DNA of 64,000 nucleotides. Origin: Enterobacteriaceae endosymbiont of Plateumaris rustica. Lineage in GTDB: Bacteria > Pseudomonadota > Gammaproteobacteria > Enterobacterales > Enterobacteriaceae. The stretch covers positions 425,808-489,807 of the forward strand of contig NZ_CP046228.1 in assembly GCF_012562965.1 (NCBI RefSeq), in the 5' to 3' direction. Below, one piece after another: positions 1 through 12,552 of this stretch (the first letter of the stretch is position 1; each line of letters begins with the position of its first letter). The notes under the pieces are model-generated. The model made no database searches. It had not been told where the DNA came from and was given only the letters and a program-made list of their open reading frames with translations. A program made the position numbers and the translations under genes.

Positions 1-81
1 TTAAAAATATTCAAAATGAAATAATAAAAAATAAAGAAAATGACAAAATTAAAAATATTCAAAATGAAATAATAAAAAATA
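1..81 (+). repeat. Direct repeat, 33 bp unit at 48 bp spacing, inside grpE
   Basis: Bases 1-33 and 49-81 are identical. The period of 48 bp is a multiple of three, so the repeat is translated as two copies of KNIQNEIIKN within the GrpE coiled-coil region. The array may continue upstream of the window, because the first copy starts at base 1. It looks like a slippage or unequal-exchange duplication that lengthens the helix without breaking the frame. Confidence 0.9.
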
Positions 82-578
82 TTCAAGAAAAAAATAGTTT
101 ATATCAACTTCGTATTTTTGAATTAGAAAATATAATAAAAAATTATGAATATAATTTTAAAGATCTTAAATTTCGTTCACAAGCTGAAATAGAAAATATT
201 AGACGTAGATCTAAATTAGAAATAGAAAAAATTTATAAATTTTCATTAAAAAAATTTATTAGTGAATTATTACCTGTAATTGATAGTTTAGAAAAAGCTT
301 CTGAAATCAGTTCAAAAAATAATACTATTGAAAAATCTATAATTGAAGGTATTCAATTAACTTTAAAATCATTATTAAATACAATAAAAAAATTTGGAAT
401 AAATATTATAAATGAAATAAATATTCCCTTTGATCCATCTAAACATCAAGCTATGTCTATTATGGAAACTAATGAAATAAAAGATAATTATATAATAAAA
501 ATTATGCAAAAAGGTTATACTTTAAATAAAAGATTATTAAGACCTGCAATGGTAATTATTGCTAAAGAAAAAAAATAA
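1..578 (+). CDS. grpE: GrpE, nucleotide exchange factor of DnaK (5' end outside window)
   Basis: GrpE releases ADP from DnaK in the DnaK-DnaJ chaperone cycle in the cytoplasm. The reading frame is open from base 3 to the TAA at 576-578, about 191 codons, with the start upstream of the window. The conserved central stretch reads AEIENIRRRSKLEIEK (E. coli AEMENIRRRTELDIEK), followed by the ELLPVIDSLEKA motif and a C-terminal beta domain ending RPAMVIIAKEKK. The part before this is a long Lys/Asn/Gln-rich helix, as expected for the GrpE coiled coil, and holds an in-frame duplication (see the repeat). It lies 51 bases before rpmB on the same strand. Family assignment is certain; the true N terminus cannot be seen. 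Confidence 0.96.
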   Translation, partial: KNIQNEIIKNKENDKIKNIQNEIIKNIQEKNSLYQLRIFELENIIKNYEYNFKDLKFRSQAEIENIRRRSKLEIEKIYKFSLKKFISELLPVIDSLEKASEISSKNNTIEKSIIEGIQLTLKSLLNTIKKFGINIINEINIPFDPSKHQAMSIMETNEIKDNYIIKIMQKGYTLNKRLLRPAMVIIAKEKK

Positions 579-629
579 TATAATTAATTTATAATTTTTA
601 TATTTAAAATTTTTATAAAAGGATTATAT

Positions 630-854
630 ATGTCTAAAATATGTCAAGTAACAGGTAAAAAAGTTATGAAAGGAAATAATCGTTCACATGCAATGAATGC
701 TACTAAAAGAAAATTTTTACCAAATATACATTTTCATAGATTTTGGATTAAAAGTAAAAAAAAGTTTGTTACTTTACGTATTTCAACAAAAGGAATGCGT
801 CTTATAGATAAAAAAGGTATTGAAAAAGTAATATTAAATTTATATAAAATATAA
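630..854 (+). CDS. rpmB: 50S ribosomal protein L28
   Basis: Component of the large ribosomal subunit. The 74-residue protein follows E. coli L28 (78 residues) almost position by position: the start [11 protein letters not shown], then [13 protein letters not shown], the RRFLPN-like KRKFLPN, HRFWI and the [11 protein letters not shown] block. It lacks only the last few residues of the E. coli protein. An AAAGGA ribosome binding site lies about 8 bases before the ATG. rpmG follows after 14 bases, giving the standard rpmB-rpmG operon. There is nothing unusual besides the strong Lys/Asn bias of the genome. Confidence 0.98.
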   Translation: MSKICQVTGKKVMKGNNRSHAMNATKRKFLPNIHFHRFWIKSKKKFVTLRISTKGMRLIDKKGIEKVILNLYKI

Positions 855-868
855 TTAGGATTACATTT

Positions 869-1036
869 ATGGCTAAAAAATCACGTAATATAATTAAATT
901 AATTTCATCAGCTGGAACAGGACATTTTTATACAACTACAAAGAATAAAAAAGCTAATTCTAAAAAATTAAAACTTAAAAAATTTGATCCTTTAATAAGA
1001 AAACATATAATATATAAAGAAAGTAAAATTAAATAA
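869..1036 (+). CDS. rpmG: 50S ribosomal protein L33
   Basis: Large-subunit ribosomal protein of 55 residues, the same length as E. coli L33. The translation begins [20 protein letters not shown], continues with YTTTKNKKA and ends [18 protein letters not shown], matching the family end KYDPVVRKHVIYKEAKIK. It has no CxxC zinc pairs, so it is the zinc-free (C-) form. An AGGA motif lies 9 bases before the ATG. It is the second gene of the rpmB-rpmG operon and is followed at once by a strong inverted repeat that would end the transcript before the convergent rpmE. Confidence 0.97.
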   Translation: MAKKSRNIIKLISSAGTGHFYTTTKNKKANSKKLKLKKFDPLIRKHIIYKESKIK

Positions 1037-1043
1037 TTTTATT

Positions 1044-1089
1044 ATTAATCAATAATGTTTATTATAAAATCATAACATTATTGATTAAT
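1044..1089. terminator. Bidirectional terminator hairpin between rpmG and rpmE
   Basis: The arms 1044-1059 and 1074-1089 are perfect 16-base inverted repeats (ATTAATCAATAATGTT and its complement) with a 14-base loop. T-rich sequence follows on the plus strand (TAATATTTTTATATTT) and A-rich sequence precedes it, so it can serve both rpmG (plus) and rpmE (minus), which converge here. The stem contains G-C pairs, unlike most chance A/T hairpins in this genome. Confidence 0.7.
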
Positions 1090-1127
1090 TAATATTTTTA
1101 TATTTATCAAATATAATTAATATAATA

Positions 1128-1349
1128 TTAACCTAATATTTTAGAATGTTTAAACTTTTTTTTAAATTTTTCTACTCTACCTTTAGTGTCTATTGTTTTT
1201 TGTTTGCCAGTATAAAAAGGATGACATTTATTACATACATCTAAATTTATTTTTTTTTTATTTATTAATGTTGATTTAGTATTTATTATATTACCACAAG
1301 AACATTTTGCTATAATATTATTATATTTAGGATGAATATTTTGTTTCAT
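1128..1349 (-). CDS. rpmE: 50S ribosomal protein L31 (zinc-binding form)
   Basis: Large-subunit ribosomal protein of 73 residues (E. coli 70). It starts [12 protein letters not shown], has the first cysteine pair in KCSCGN and the second in [15 protein letters not shown], so the four zinc ligands of the C+ type are present. The family [11 protein letters not shown] stretch follows. It is divergent from priA with 105 bases between the two starts, the same pairing as in E. coli. The C-terminal tail KFKHSKILG is slightly longer than in E. coli. Confidence 0.97.
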   Translation of the reverse strand: MKQNIHPKYNNIIAKCSCGNIINTKSTLINKKKINLDVCNKCHPFYTGKQKTIDTKGRVEKFKKKFKHSKILG

Positions 1350-1454
1350 TTATCATTACCACTTAATATTAAAAATATAATTTTTTTATTTATTATTTAA
1401 TTTTATTGTATATAAATATTATTTTTAATACAATAATAAAAAATTTTATATATT

Positions 1455-3638
1455 ATGAAAATAATTCAAATAGTACTTAATAATGAAATGATTCATAAAA
1501 AATTAGATTATTTATTACCACATTTTATGAATATAATATTAGGAAGTAGAGTAATAGTTTATATTAAAAATAAAGAACATATTGGAATTGTTATTAATAT
1601 TAAAAATATTAAAAATCTTCCTAAATATAAATTAAAATATTTAAAAGAAATTTTAGATACAAAACCACTTTTTGATCCTTTAACATTAAATTTTGCTAAA
1701 AAAATTTCTATATATTATCAATATTCTATTGGAGCTATACTTTTTCAAATACTTCCTTTTTATCTAAGAGAGAAAATATATTCTAAATATATTTTTTATA
1801 ATTTATATTGGGTTATAAATAAAAAATTATTATTTAATAATTTTAAACAAATAAAATCATTAAAACAAAAAATAGCATTAAATATACTTAAAAAAATAAA
1901 AATAAATTATGAAAAAATTTCTTTTTATGGTTTAACAAACAATACAATGATATCTTTACAAAAGAAAAATTTTTGTTTTTTAGAACAAAAATATAAAACA
2001 TTATCTATTAAAAACAATCAAAATTTTTTTAAAGATTCAAAAATTTTTATTAAAAATAATTATATTTTGAATAAATTTATTAATAAAATAAATATTTTTA
2101 TTACTTGGATAATATCAGGAAGTTTAATTTATTTTGAAAATACTAATTTATATTTAAATATAATTAAAATTTTATTATATAAAAAAAAACAAATATTAAT
2201 TTTAGTACCTAAAATATATCATTCTATATACATTTATAAATTTTTAATAAAAAAATTAAATGTTTCTATATATAGATTACATTCTAAAATTTCTAATAAA
2301 GAAAATTTTTTCATTTGGAAAAATATAAAAAACGGCGAAATACCAATTATTATTGGTACAAGCTGTTCCATATTAACATCTTTTGCAAATTTAGGTTTAA
2401 TTATTGTAAACGAAGAACATGATATTAAATATAAACAATTAAATAAATGTAAATATAATGTGAGAGATATTGCTATATTAAAAGCTAAAATAGAAAATAT
2501 TCCAATAATATTAGGTTCTGCTACTCCAAGTTTAGAAACATTAAATAATATTAATATTGGTAAATATCAATTTTTATCTAATAAAAATATAAATTTATTA
2601 TATAATAAATACTATAATTTTAATTTAATTAATATAAATAAAAAAAAAAATAATAATATTATTTCTGATATACTTTTGAAAGAAATTCAAAAACATTTAG
2701 ATATGAAAAATAATATTTTATTATGTATTAATGAAATAGGAAAAGTAAATACTATCTTATGTAACAAATGTCATTATATTACTAAATGTTCTATTTGTAA
2801 AAATGATTATATTTTTTATAAAAAAAATAAAAAATTAATTTGTTTTTTTTGCAGAAATATAATTTTAATGATTAAATGTTGTTTAAATTGTAAATCTATA
2901 AATATTTTTATTGTTGAAATAAAAATAGCTAAAATAATACATTTTTTAAATAAAAAATTTCCTTCCATTATTATTGAATATGTTAATAAAAATAATATTT
3001 TAAAACATAAAAAAAAAATATATAATAAATCAATTATAATTATACATTCACCATTTTTTATACAAAAAAAATTTAATGATTTAAAATTTACTCTTATAGT
3101 ATTTATAAATGTAGATTATATTTTTTTTAGAAAAAATTTTCGTTGTACAGAATATTTTTCTCAATATTTTTTTAGAATTTTAATAAATAATTTAGAAGTA
3201 TATAAAAAAAAAGAAATAATAATAGAAACTAATTTTCCTCAACATAAATTTTTTGATAAATTAATTAATTATTTAAATTATTATTATTTAGCTAAATTTA
3301 TTTTAAAAGAAAGAAAATTAATGTTATTACCTCCTTTTAGTAATCATATAATATTAATTGCTGAATCAGATAATATTAATAATATTTCAATATTTCTTAA
3401 AAAATTAAAAATATTTTTTTTAAAAAAATATATTAACGATAAAGATTTTTTTATTATGGGACCTATGAATTTGTTAGAAAATAAAAAAAAAAATAATTTT
3501 TGTAAACAAATAATTTTACAGCATTTATCAAGAAATAAATTACATTATATTATAAAAGATATTACTCAAGTTATAACAAAAATTATTCATTTTAATAAAA
3601 TTAAATTTATAATTGATGTTGATCCTATAAAATATTAA
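1455..3638 (+). CDS. priA: PriA, primosomal protein N', with eroded ATPase/helicase motifs
   Basis: PriA recognises stalled forks and D-loops and reloads DnaB through PriB and DnaT. At 727 residues the protein is essentially the E. coli length (732). The N-terminal DNA-binding part (DYLLP, GSRVIVYIK, IGIV), the NLGLIIV region, the GSATPSLETL motif, all eight zinc cysteines as four CxxC pairs around residues 430-480 and the C-terminal end ending DVDP are kept. The Walker A loop GVTGSGKT is replaced by SGSLIYFEN near residue 221, DEEH has become NEEH near residue 319, and the helicase motifs GTQM-KGHHF and QVAGRAGR are unrecognisable. It is divergent from rpmE, with no clear ribosome binding site. 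I infer an ATP-independent PriA; decay in progress is the alternative. Confidence 0.93.
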   Translation: MKIIQIVLNNEMIHKKLDYLLPHFMNIILGSRVIVYIKNKEHIGIVINIKNIKNLPKYKLKYLKEILDTKPLFDPLTLNFAKKISIYYQYSIGAILFQILPFYLREKIYSKYIFYNLYWVINKKLLFNNFKQIKSLKQKIALNILKKIKINYEKISFYGLTNNTMISLQKKNFCFLEQKYKTLSIKNNQNFFKDSKIFIKNNYILNKFINKINIFITWIISGSLIYFENTNLYLNIIKILLYKKKQILILVPKIYHSIYIYKFLIKKLNVSIYRLHSKISNKENFFIWKNIKNGEIPIIIGTSCSILTSFANLGLIIVNEEHDIKYKQLNKCKYNVRDIAILKAKIENIPIILGSATPSLETLNNINIGKYQFLSNKNINLLYNKYYNFNLININKKKNNNIISDILLKEIQKHLDMKNNILLCINEIGKVNTILCNKCHYITKCSICKNDYIFYKKNKKLICFFCRNIILMIKCCLNCKSINIFIVEIKIAKIIHFLNKKFPSIIIEYVNKNNILKHKKKIYNKSIIIIHSPFFIQKKFNDLKFTLIVFINVDYIFFRKNFRCTEYFSQYFFRILINNLEVYKKKEIIIETNFPQHKFFDKLINYLNYYYLAKFILKERKLMLLPPFSNHIILIAESDNINNISIFLKKLKIFFLKKYINDKDFFIMGPMNLLENKKKNNFCKQIILQHLSRNKLHYIIKDITQVITKIIHFNKIKFIIDVDPIKY

Positions 3639-3694
3639 TTTTAAAAATTTTATATTTATTTTATAAAAAATAAAATAAATTAAGGTATTTATTT

Positions 3695-5584
3695 ATGACA
3701 ATATATTTTGATAATTTTGATGTAATAGTTATAGGTGGTGGTCACTCTGGAACAGAAGCTGCAATAGCTAGTTCTAAAATGGGTAAATATACCCTTTTAA
3801 TAACAAATAATATTGATACAATCGGACAAATGTCTTGTAATCCTTCTATTGGAGGACTAGGAAAAGGACATTTAGTTAAAGAAATTGATGCATTGAATGG
3901 AATAATGGGAACTACTATTGATAATTCTGGTATACATTTTAAAATTTTAAATAAAAGTAAAGGTTCTGCTGTAAGAGCTACTAGAGCTCAAGCAGATAGA
4001 AAATTATATCAAAGAATTATTAAACAAAAATTAGAAAATCAAAATAATTTATTAATCTTTCAACAAGAAGTAACAAAAATAATAATTAAGAATTATAAAA
4101 TTGTAGGTTTAATAACTAAAAATAATGATGTTTTATATACAAAATGTATTATTTTAACAACTGGAACTTTTTTGAAAGGTAAAATTTTTATAGGAGTTAA
4201 TTATCAAACTATAGGTGGAAGATTAAATGATTTTTCTTCTATAGAATTATCTAATTTTTTAAAAGAATTACCTTTAAAGAAAGGAAGGTTAAAAACTGGT
4301 ACACCTCCACGTATTGATAAAAGAAGTATTAATTTTAAAAATTTAGAAAAACAATATGGAGATAATCCCTTACCTTTTTTTTCTTTTATTAAAAATGATA
4401 TACTACATTTAAAACAATTACCTTGTTATATTACTTATACTAATAAAAATACTCATAAAATTATATTAGATAATATTATTTATAGTCCAATGTATAAAGG
4501 AATAATTAAAAGTAATGGGCCAAGATATTGTCCATCTATTGAAGATAAAGTAATAAAATTTTCTAAAAGAGAATCTCATCAAATTTTTTTAGAACCAGAA
4601 GGTTTATATAGTAATGAAATTTATCCTAATGGAATCTCTACAAGTTTACCTTTTAATGTTCAATTATCAATTATTAGATCTATTAAAGGATTAGAAAAAG
4701 CACATATTACTCGTCCTGGATATGCTGTTGAATATGATTTTTATGACCCTAAAGGGTTAAAACCTACAATGGAAAGTAAATTTATTAAAGGATTATTTTT
4801 AGCTGGACAAATTAATGGAACAACTGGTTATGAAGAAGCTGCTGCTCAAGGATTATTAGCAGGAATAAATGCATCTCTTTTAATTGATAATAAAAAAGGT
4901 TGGTATCCATTAAGAAATGAAGCATATTTAGGTGTTTTAGTAGATGATTTATGTACTTTAGGTACAAAAGAACCATATCGAATGTTTACTTCCAGAGCAG
5001 AATATAGATTAATTTTAAGAGAAAATAATGCTGATATTAGATTAACTGAAATAGGATATAAATTAGGATTAGTAGATAATAATCGTTGGAAAATATTTAA
5101 TCAAAAATTAGAAAATATAGAAAAAGAACTTAACAGATTAAAAAATACTTATATTAAACCAAATAGTTTAATGAGTTTAAAATTTAGTAAATTAACAAAT
5201 AATATTTTAAAAAAAGAAATAAATGGGATTAATTTACTTAAGAGACCAGAAATAAATTATAATACTTTAGTAAAATTAGATATATTTTCTCCAGGTATTA
5301 AAAATATAGAAATAATTAATTATATTGAATCAGAATTAAAATATGAAGGTTATATATTACAACAACAAGAAAATATCAATAAACAAAAAAAAAATGAAAA
5401 TATTATAATACCTAAGTATATAAAATATAAAAATATTAAAGGATTATCTAATGAAGCAATTGATAAATTTCAGTATTATAAACCTTATAGTTTAGGACAA
5501 GCATCTAGAATACCCGGTATTACTTGTGCTAATATTTCTATTCTTTTAATATATTTATTAAAATATAAATATATTAAACATTAA
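3695..5584 (+). CDS. mnmG: MnmG (GidA), tRNA wobble-uridine modification enzyme
   Basis: With MnmE it installs the carboxymethylaminomethyl group at C5 of U34 in tRNAs, using FAD, NADH and methylene-tetrahydrofolate. The 629 residues equal the E. coli length. The FAD-binding [14 protein letters not shown] lies near residue 10, and [15 protein letters not shown], the GYAVEYDF region and the C-terminal [12 protein letters not shown] block follow. The partner mnmE lies at 48305-49669 and mnmA is also present, so the mnm5s2U pathway is represented. An AAGG site precedes the ATG. In E. coli rsmG and atpI lie between mnmG and atpB; here only 157 bases of A/T sequence remain. Confidence 0.98.
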   Translation: MTIYFDNFDVIVIGGGHSGTEAAIASSKMGKYTLLITNNIDTIGQMSCNPSIGGLGKGHLVKEIDALNGIMGTTIDNSGIHFKILNKSKGSAVRATRAQADRKLYQRIIKQKLENQNNLLIFQQEVTKIIIKNYKIVGLITKNNDVLYTKCIILTTGTFLKGKIFIGVNYQTIGGRLNDFSSIELSNFLKELPLKKGRLKTGTPPRIDKRSINFKNLEKQYGDNPLPFFSFIKNDILHLKQLPCYITYTNKNTHKIILDNIIYSPMYKGIIKSNGPRYCPSIEDKVIKFSKRESHQIFLEPEGLYSNEIYPNGISTSLPFNVQLSIIRSIKGLEKAHITRPGYAVEYDFYDPKGLKPTMESKFIKGLFLAGQINGTTGYEEAAAQGLLAGINASLLIDNKKGWYPLRNEAYLGVLVDDLCTLGTKEPYRMFTSRAEYRLILRENNADIRLTEIGYKLGLVDNNRWKIFNQKLENIEKELNRLKNTYIKPNSLMSLKFSKLTNNILKKEINGINLLKRPEINYNTLVKLDIFSPGIKNIEIINYIESELKYEGYILQQQENINKQKKNENIIIPKYIKYKNIKGLSNEAIDKFQYYKPYSLGQASRIPGITCANISILLIYLLKYKYIKH

Positions 5585-5741
5585 TAAATTTTATTATACA
5601 ATATAATTAATTATAATATAAAATTATATAAACTATTTTTTTTAAAAATATTGTTATGTATTTAATTATAAAGTATGGTTTAAAAATTATAATTAATTTT
5701 TCTTTATTAATAATATATTAAAATATAAAAATTAATAATAA

Positions 5742-6877
<1,136 letters not shown>

Positions 6878-6905
6878 AATTTTACTAAAATATATAAATA
6901 AAATT

Positions 6906-7382
6906 ATGAATATAAATGCAACTATTATTGGTCAAACTATTACTTTTATTTTAATTATTATTTTTTGTATGTATTATATTTGGCCTCCAATTATTTTATC
7001 TATTGAAAATAGACAAAAAAAAATTAAAAATAAATTATTATTTATAAATAAAGCAAAAAAAGATATAACAATAGCCGAAAATAATATTTACTTAAAAACA
7101 CAAGAAGCACATAAAGAATATCTAAATATTATTAAAAAAGCAAAAAAATTAAGTAATAAAATTATTACTGAAGCTAAAATAGAAAGTAAAAAAATAAATA
7201 AAGAAATTATTTTAAAAGCTAAAAAAAAAATAGAATATGAATATAAAATAGCTAACGAATCTTTAAAAAAAGAAACTGTAAAAATAGCAATGTCTATTGC
7301 AGAAAAAATTATTAAAGATAAATTAAAAGAAAATAAAAGTTATGAAGATAATTTATTAAATCATTTTATTAATAAATTATAA
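6906..7382 (+). CDS. atpF: ATP synthase F0 subunit b
   Basis: Peripheral stalk subunit, a dimer that links F0 to F1. It has 158 residues (E. coli 156): an N-terminal membrane helix of about 25 residues starting MNINATIIGQTITFILIIIF, then a long charged helix rich in Lys, Glu and Ile. Typical family pieces are the start NATIIGQ and the GLu-rich IEN-RQKKI and IAEKIIKDK segments. Its place between atpE and atpH fixes the identity. Most of the soluble stalk has drifted to Lys/Asn/Ile while keeping helix-forming character. Confidence 0.95.
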   Translation: MNINATIIGQTITFILIIIFCMYYIWPPIILSIENRQKKIKNKLLFINKAKKDITIAENNIYLKTQEAHKEYLNIIKKAKKLSNKIITEAKIESKKINKEIILKAKKKIEYEYKIANESLKKETVKIAMSIAEKIIKDKLKENKSYEDNLLNHFINKL

Positions 7383-7395
7383 TATAGGTAAATAT

Positions 7396-7932
7396 ATGTA
7401 TTATTTAAAAAATTATATTGCATTACAATATGCTAAAGCAGCATTTTTTTTTGCTTTAGAACATAATAATATAAAATATTGGCAAAAAATGTTAATTTTT
7501 TATAGTAATGTAATAAAAAATTATTATATAAAAAAATTTTTATATTTAAATAATCATAAATATATATCTAATCTTCTTATCAAGATATCTGATAATAAAT
7601 TAGATATACATTTTATTAATATTATTAAAATAATGTCAAAAAATAAACGTTTATCTATTTTAGATAAAGTTTTAGTAGAATTTAATAATTTAAATAATAT
7701 TTATTATAATAAAATAAATATAAATATATTATCTAATAAAAAATTAAATAAATTACAATTATTAAAAATAAAAAAATTAATAAATAAAAAATTATCTAAA
7801 AAAATTACCATTAATTATATTAATAATAATCAATCATTAATTGGAGGAATTATTATTTCTATAGGAGATAAAATTATAGATAATAGTATAAAAAATAAAA
7901 TTTATTTAATAAATAAAATGCTACAAAAATAA
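7396..7932 (+). CDS. atpH: ATP synthase F1 subunit delta
   Basis: Connects the peripheral stalk to the top of the F1 hexamer. It has 178 residues, matching E. coli (177). Overall identity is low, but the N-terminal [13 protein letters not shown] (E. coli YAKAAFDFAVEHQ) and the C-terminal [23 protein letters not shown] (family L-GGI-I--G--V-D-S) are clear. It sits 13 bases after atpF and 13 bases before atpA in the standard operon order. The central region is strongly drifted, which is common for this subunit in reduced genomes. Confidence 0.95.
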   Translation: MYYLKNYIALQYAKAAFFFALEHNNIKYWQKMLIFYSNVIKNYYIKKFLYLNNHKYISNLLIKISDNKLDIHFINIIKIMSKNKRLSILDKVLVEFNNLNNIYYNKININILSNKKLNKLQLLKIKKLINKKLSKKITINYINNNQSLIGGIIISIGDKIIDNSIKNKIYLINKMLQK

Positions 7933-7945
7933 GGTAAAAAATATA

Positions 7946-9484
7946 ATGAAACTAAAAGCAACAGAAATTAGTGAATTAATAAAAAATAAAATCAATAATT
8001 ATAATATATTAGATCAATATTATAATGAAGGAATTATCATTTCTATTGCTGATGGTATAATAAAAATATATGGACTTACAGATATTAAAGAAGGAGAAAT
8101 TATTTCTCTACCAGAAAATACTTATGCTATAGCTTTAAACTTAGAAATAGATTTTGTTTGTGCTATAGTGTTAGGTTCTTATTTACATTTAATAGAAGGA
8201 ATGAAAGTTAAAGGTACTGGAAATCAACTTACTATTCCAGTAGGAAAAAAATTAATGGGTAGAGTTATAGATACATTAGGAAATCCTATTGATGGTAAAG
8301 GTAACCTTAATTATGAATATTTATCTCCTATTGAAGTACCAGCACCTACTGTAATTGATCGTTGTCCAGTAAACCAACCATTACAAACAGGATATAAATT
8401 TATTGATGCTATTATTCCTATTGGTAGAGGACAAAGACAATTAATTATTGGAGATAGACAAACTGGAAAAACTACATTAGCTATTGATACTATAATAAAT
8501 CAAAAAAATACTAATATAAAATGTATATATGTAGGTATTGGTCAAAAACAAACAACTATTTCTCATATAATAAATATATTAGAAATAAATAATGTATTAA
8601 AAAATACAATTATTATTACTGCATTTGCATCAGATACAGCTATATTACAATATTTAGTTCCATATGCTGGATGTACTATAGGTGAATATTTTAGAGATAG
8701 AGGAGAAGATGCTTTAATTATATATGATGATTTATCAAAACAATCTATTGCATATAGACAAATATCTTTATTATTAAAACGTCCTCCTGGAAGAGAAGCA
8801 TTTCCAGGAGATATTTTTTATATTCATTCTCGTTTGTTAGAAAGATCTGCTAGAGTAAATAATTTTTATGTTGAAAAATTTACTAAAGGAAATATAAAAA
8901 ATAAAACAGGTTCTTTAACAGCTTTTCCTATAGTAGAAACTCAAGCTGGTGATATTTCTGCTTTTATTCCAACAAATATAATTTCTATAACAGATGGACA
9001 AATTTTTTTAGATAAAAATTTATTTAACAGTGGAATAAGACCAGCTATAGATCCTGGTATTTCTGTTTCTAGAGTTGGTAGTGCAGCTCAAAATAATATT
9101 ATAAAAAAATTATCTTCTAATATACGTTTAATTTTAGCCCAATATAAAGAATTAGCTATTTTTTCTCAATTTTCGTCAGAATTAGATAAAAAAACTAAAG
9201 AATATTTAATAAATGGTAAAAAAATAATAGAAATTTTAAAACAAGAACCATATAAACCATTATCTATAAAAAATCAAGTTCTTATATTATTTGCAATACA
9301 TAAGAAATATATAAATTTAATAGATTTAAAAAATATTAAAAATTTTGAATATAATTTAATATATTATAGTAATTTAAATTTTAAAAAATTTTTATATAAA
9401 ATTAATAAAAATTGTATTTATAATCAAGATATTGAAAATAAATTAAATTTTATTTTTAATAATTTTTTATCTAATTTTAAATAA
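7946..9484 (+). CDS. atpA: ATP synthase F1 subunit alpha
   Basis: Non-catalytic nucleotide-binding subunit of the alpha3-beta3 hexamer. It has 512 residues (E. coli 513). The P-loop GDRQTGKT lies near residue 170, followed by the [19 protein letters not shown] region, [17 protein letters not shown] (including the arginine that contributes to the beta active site) and a C-terminal helical domain. The N-terminal beta barrel starts [12 protein letters not shown]. The final 60 residues are much more drifted than the rest. AAGG precedes the start. Confidence 0.98.
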   Translation: MKLKATEISELIKNKINNYNILDQYYNEGIIISIADGIIKIYGLTDIKEGEIISLPENTYAIALNLEIDFVCAIVLGSYLHLIEGMKVKGTGNQLTIPVGKKLMGRVIDTLGNPIDGKGNLNYEYLSPIEVPAPTVIDRCPVNQPLQTGYKFIDAIIPIGRGQRQLIIGDRQTGKTTLAIDTIINQKNTNIKCIYVGIGQKQTTISHIINILEINNVLKNTIIITAFASDTAILQYLVPYAGCTIGEYFRDRGEDALIIYDDLSKQSIAYRQISLLLKRPPGREAFPGDIFYIHSRLLERSARVNNFYVEKFTKGNIKNKTGSLTAFPIVETQAGDISAFIPTNIISITDGQIFLDKNLFNSGIRPAIDPGISVSRVGSAAQNNIIKKLSSNIRLILAQYKELAIFSQFSSELDKKTKEYLINGKKIIEILKQEPYKPLSIKNQVLILFAIHKKYINLIDLKNIKNFEYNLIYYSNLNFKKFLYKINKNCIYNQDIENKLNFIFNNFLSNFK

Positions 9485-9512
9485 AAATAAAATTTCCTAG
9501 GTAATAAAATAA

Positions 9513-11797
<2,285 letters not shown>

Positions 11798-11823
11798 TAT
11801 TATATTTAATTGGAATAATATTT

Positions 11824-12243
11824 ATGTATAAAGAATATTTTTTAAATATTATTAGTGTAGAAAAAAAAATATTTTCTGGTTTAGTAAATAAAATAAAAAT
11901 ATCAGGAATAGAAGGTTATTTAAGCATATATCCTGGTCATATACCTTTATTAACTTTAATAAAACCAGGAGTTATATATATAACTCAAAAAAATAATAAT
12001 AAATATATTTATATCTCAAGAGGAATATTAGAAATCAAAAAAAAACAAGTTAATATTTTAGCAGATATCGCTATAAAAAGTTCTGATTTAAATGAATCAA
12101 AAATTTTATTAAAAAAATATCAAATAGAAAAAAAAATAAAAAAAAATATTTTTAATCAAAAATATTTTTTAGATAAAAAAGAATTAAACAAAATTATAGC
12201 TCAATTGAAAGTAATTCAATTAACAAAAAAAAATAATAAATAA
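11824..12243 (+). CDS. atpC: ATP synthase F1 subunit epsilon
   Basis: Rotor subunit that joins gamma to the c-ring and can inhibit ATP hydrolysis. It has 139 residues (E. coli 139). The N-terminal beta sandwich contains SVEKKIFSG, the family GIEGYLSIYPGHIPLLT (E. coli GSEGELGIYPGHAPLLT) and IKPGVIYI. The C-terminal two-helix part is present but rich in Lys and Asn. It is the last gene of the atp operon. The next stretch downstream is noncoding and then holds the nrdA pseudogene. Confidence 0.96.
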   Translation: MYKEYFLNIISVEKKIFSGLVNKIKISGIEGYLSIYPGHIPLLTLIKPGVIYITQKNNNKYIYISRGILEIKKKQVNILADIAIKSSDLNESKILLKKYQIEKKIKKNIFNQKYFLDKKELNKIIAQLKVIQLTKKNNK

Positions 12244-12552
12244 TTTTAATTATTAAATATTTAATTTTATAAAAAATATCTATTAATTAATAAAATGTTC
12301 CCAACTATATTTTAATTCATATAGTTAAATTATGTAATTTAATTATTATAATTATTTTAGCAGTATATAAACTTAATAAAAAAATTGTAATGATATTTAT
12401 ATTTTTTATTAATTAAAAAATATAATTAATAAAATTACTATTTTTTTAAAATATTATTTTTAAAAATTTTTTATATTTAAAAAATTTTATATATTTATTA
12501 ATAAATATTTATTTATAAAAAAATATTTTTAATATAGTATATATTATATAAA
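12244..12552. other. Noncoding spacer after the atp operon
   Basis: About 310 bases of almost pure A/T with stops in all frames. The only structured element is an 8-base inverted repeat (AACTATAT at 12303-12310 pairing with ATATAGTT at 12319-12326, 8-base loop), a weak candidate for the atp operon terminator. I see no trace of glmU, which follows atpC in E. coli. Confidence 0.5.

Noticed and set aside
5651-5679. TTGTTA and TATGGT with 17 bases between, as promoter of the atp operon
   Set aside because: Both boxes have two mismatches to the sigma-70 consensus, and such matches are frequent by chance in DNA this rich in A/T.
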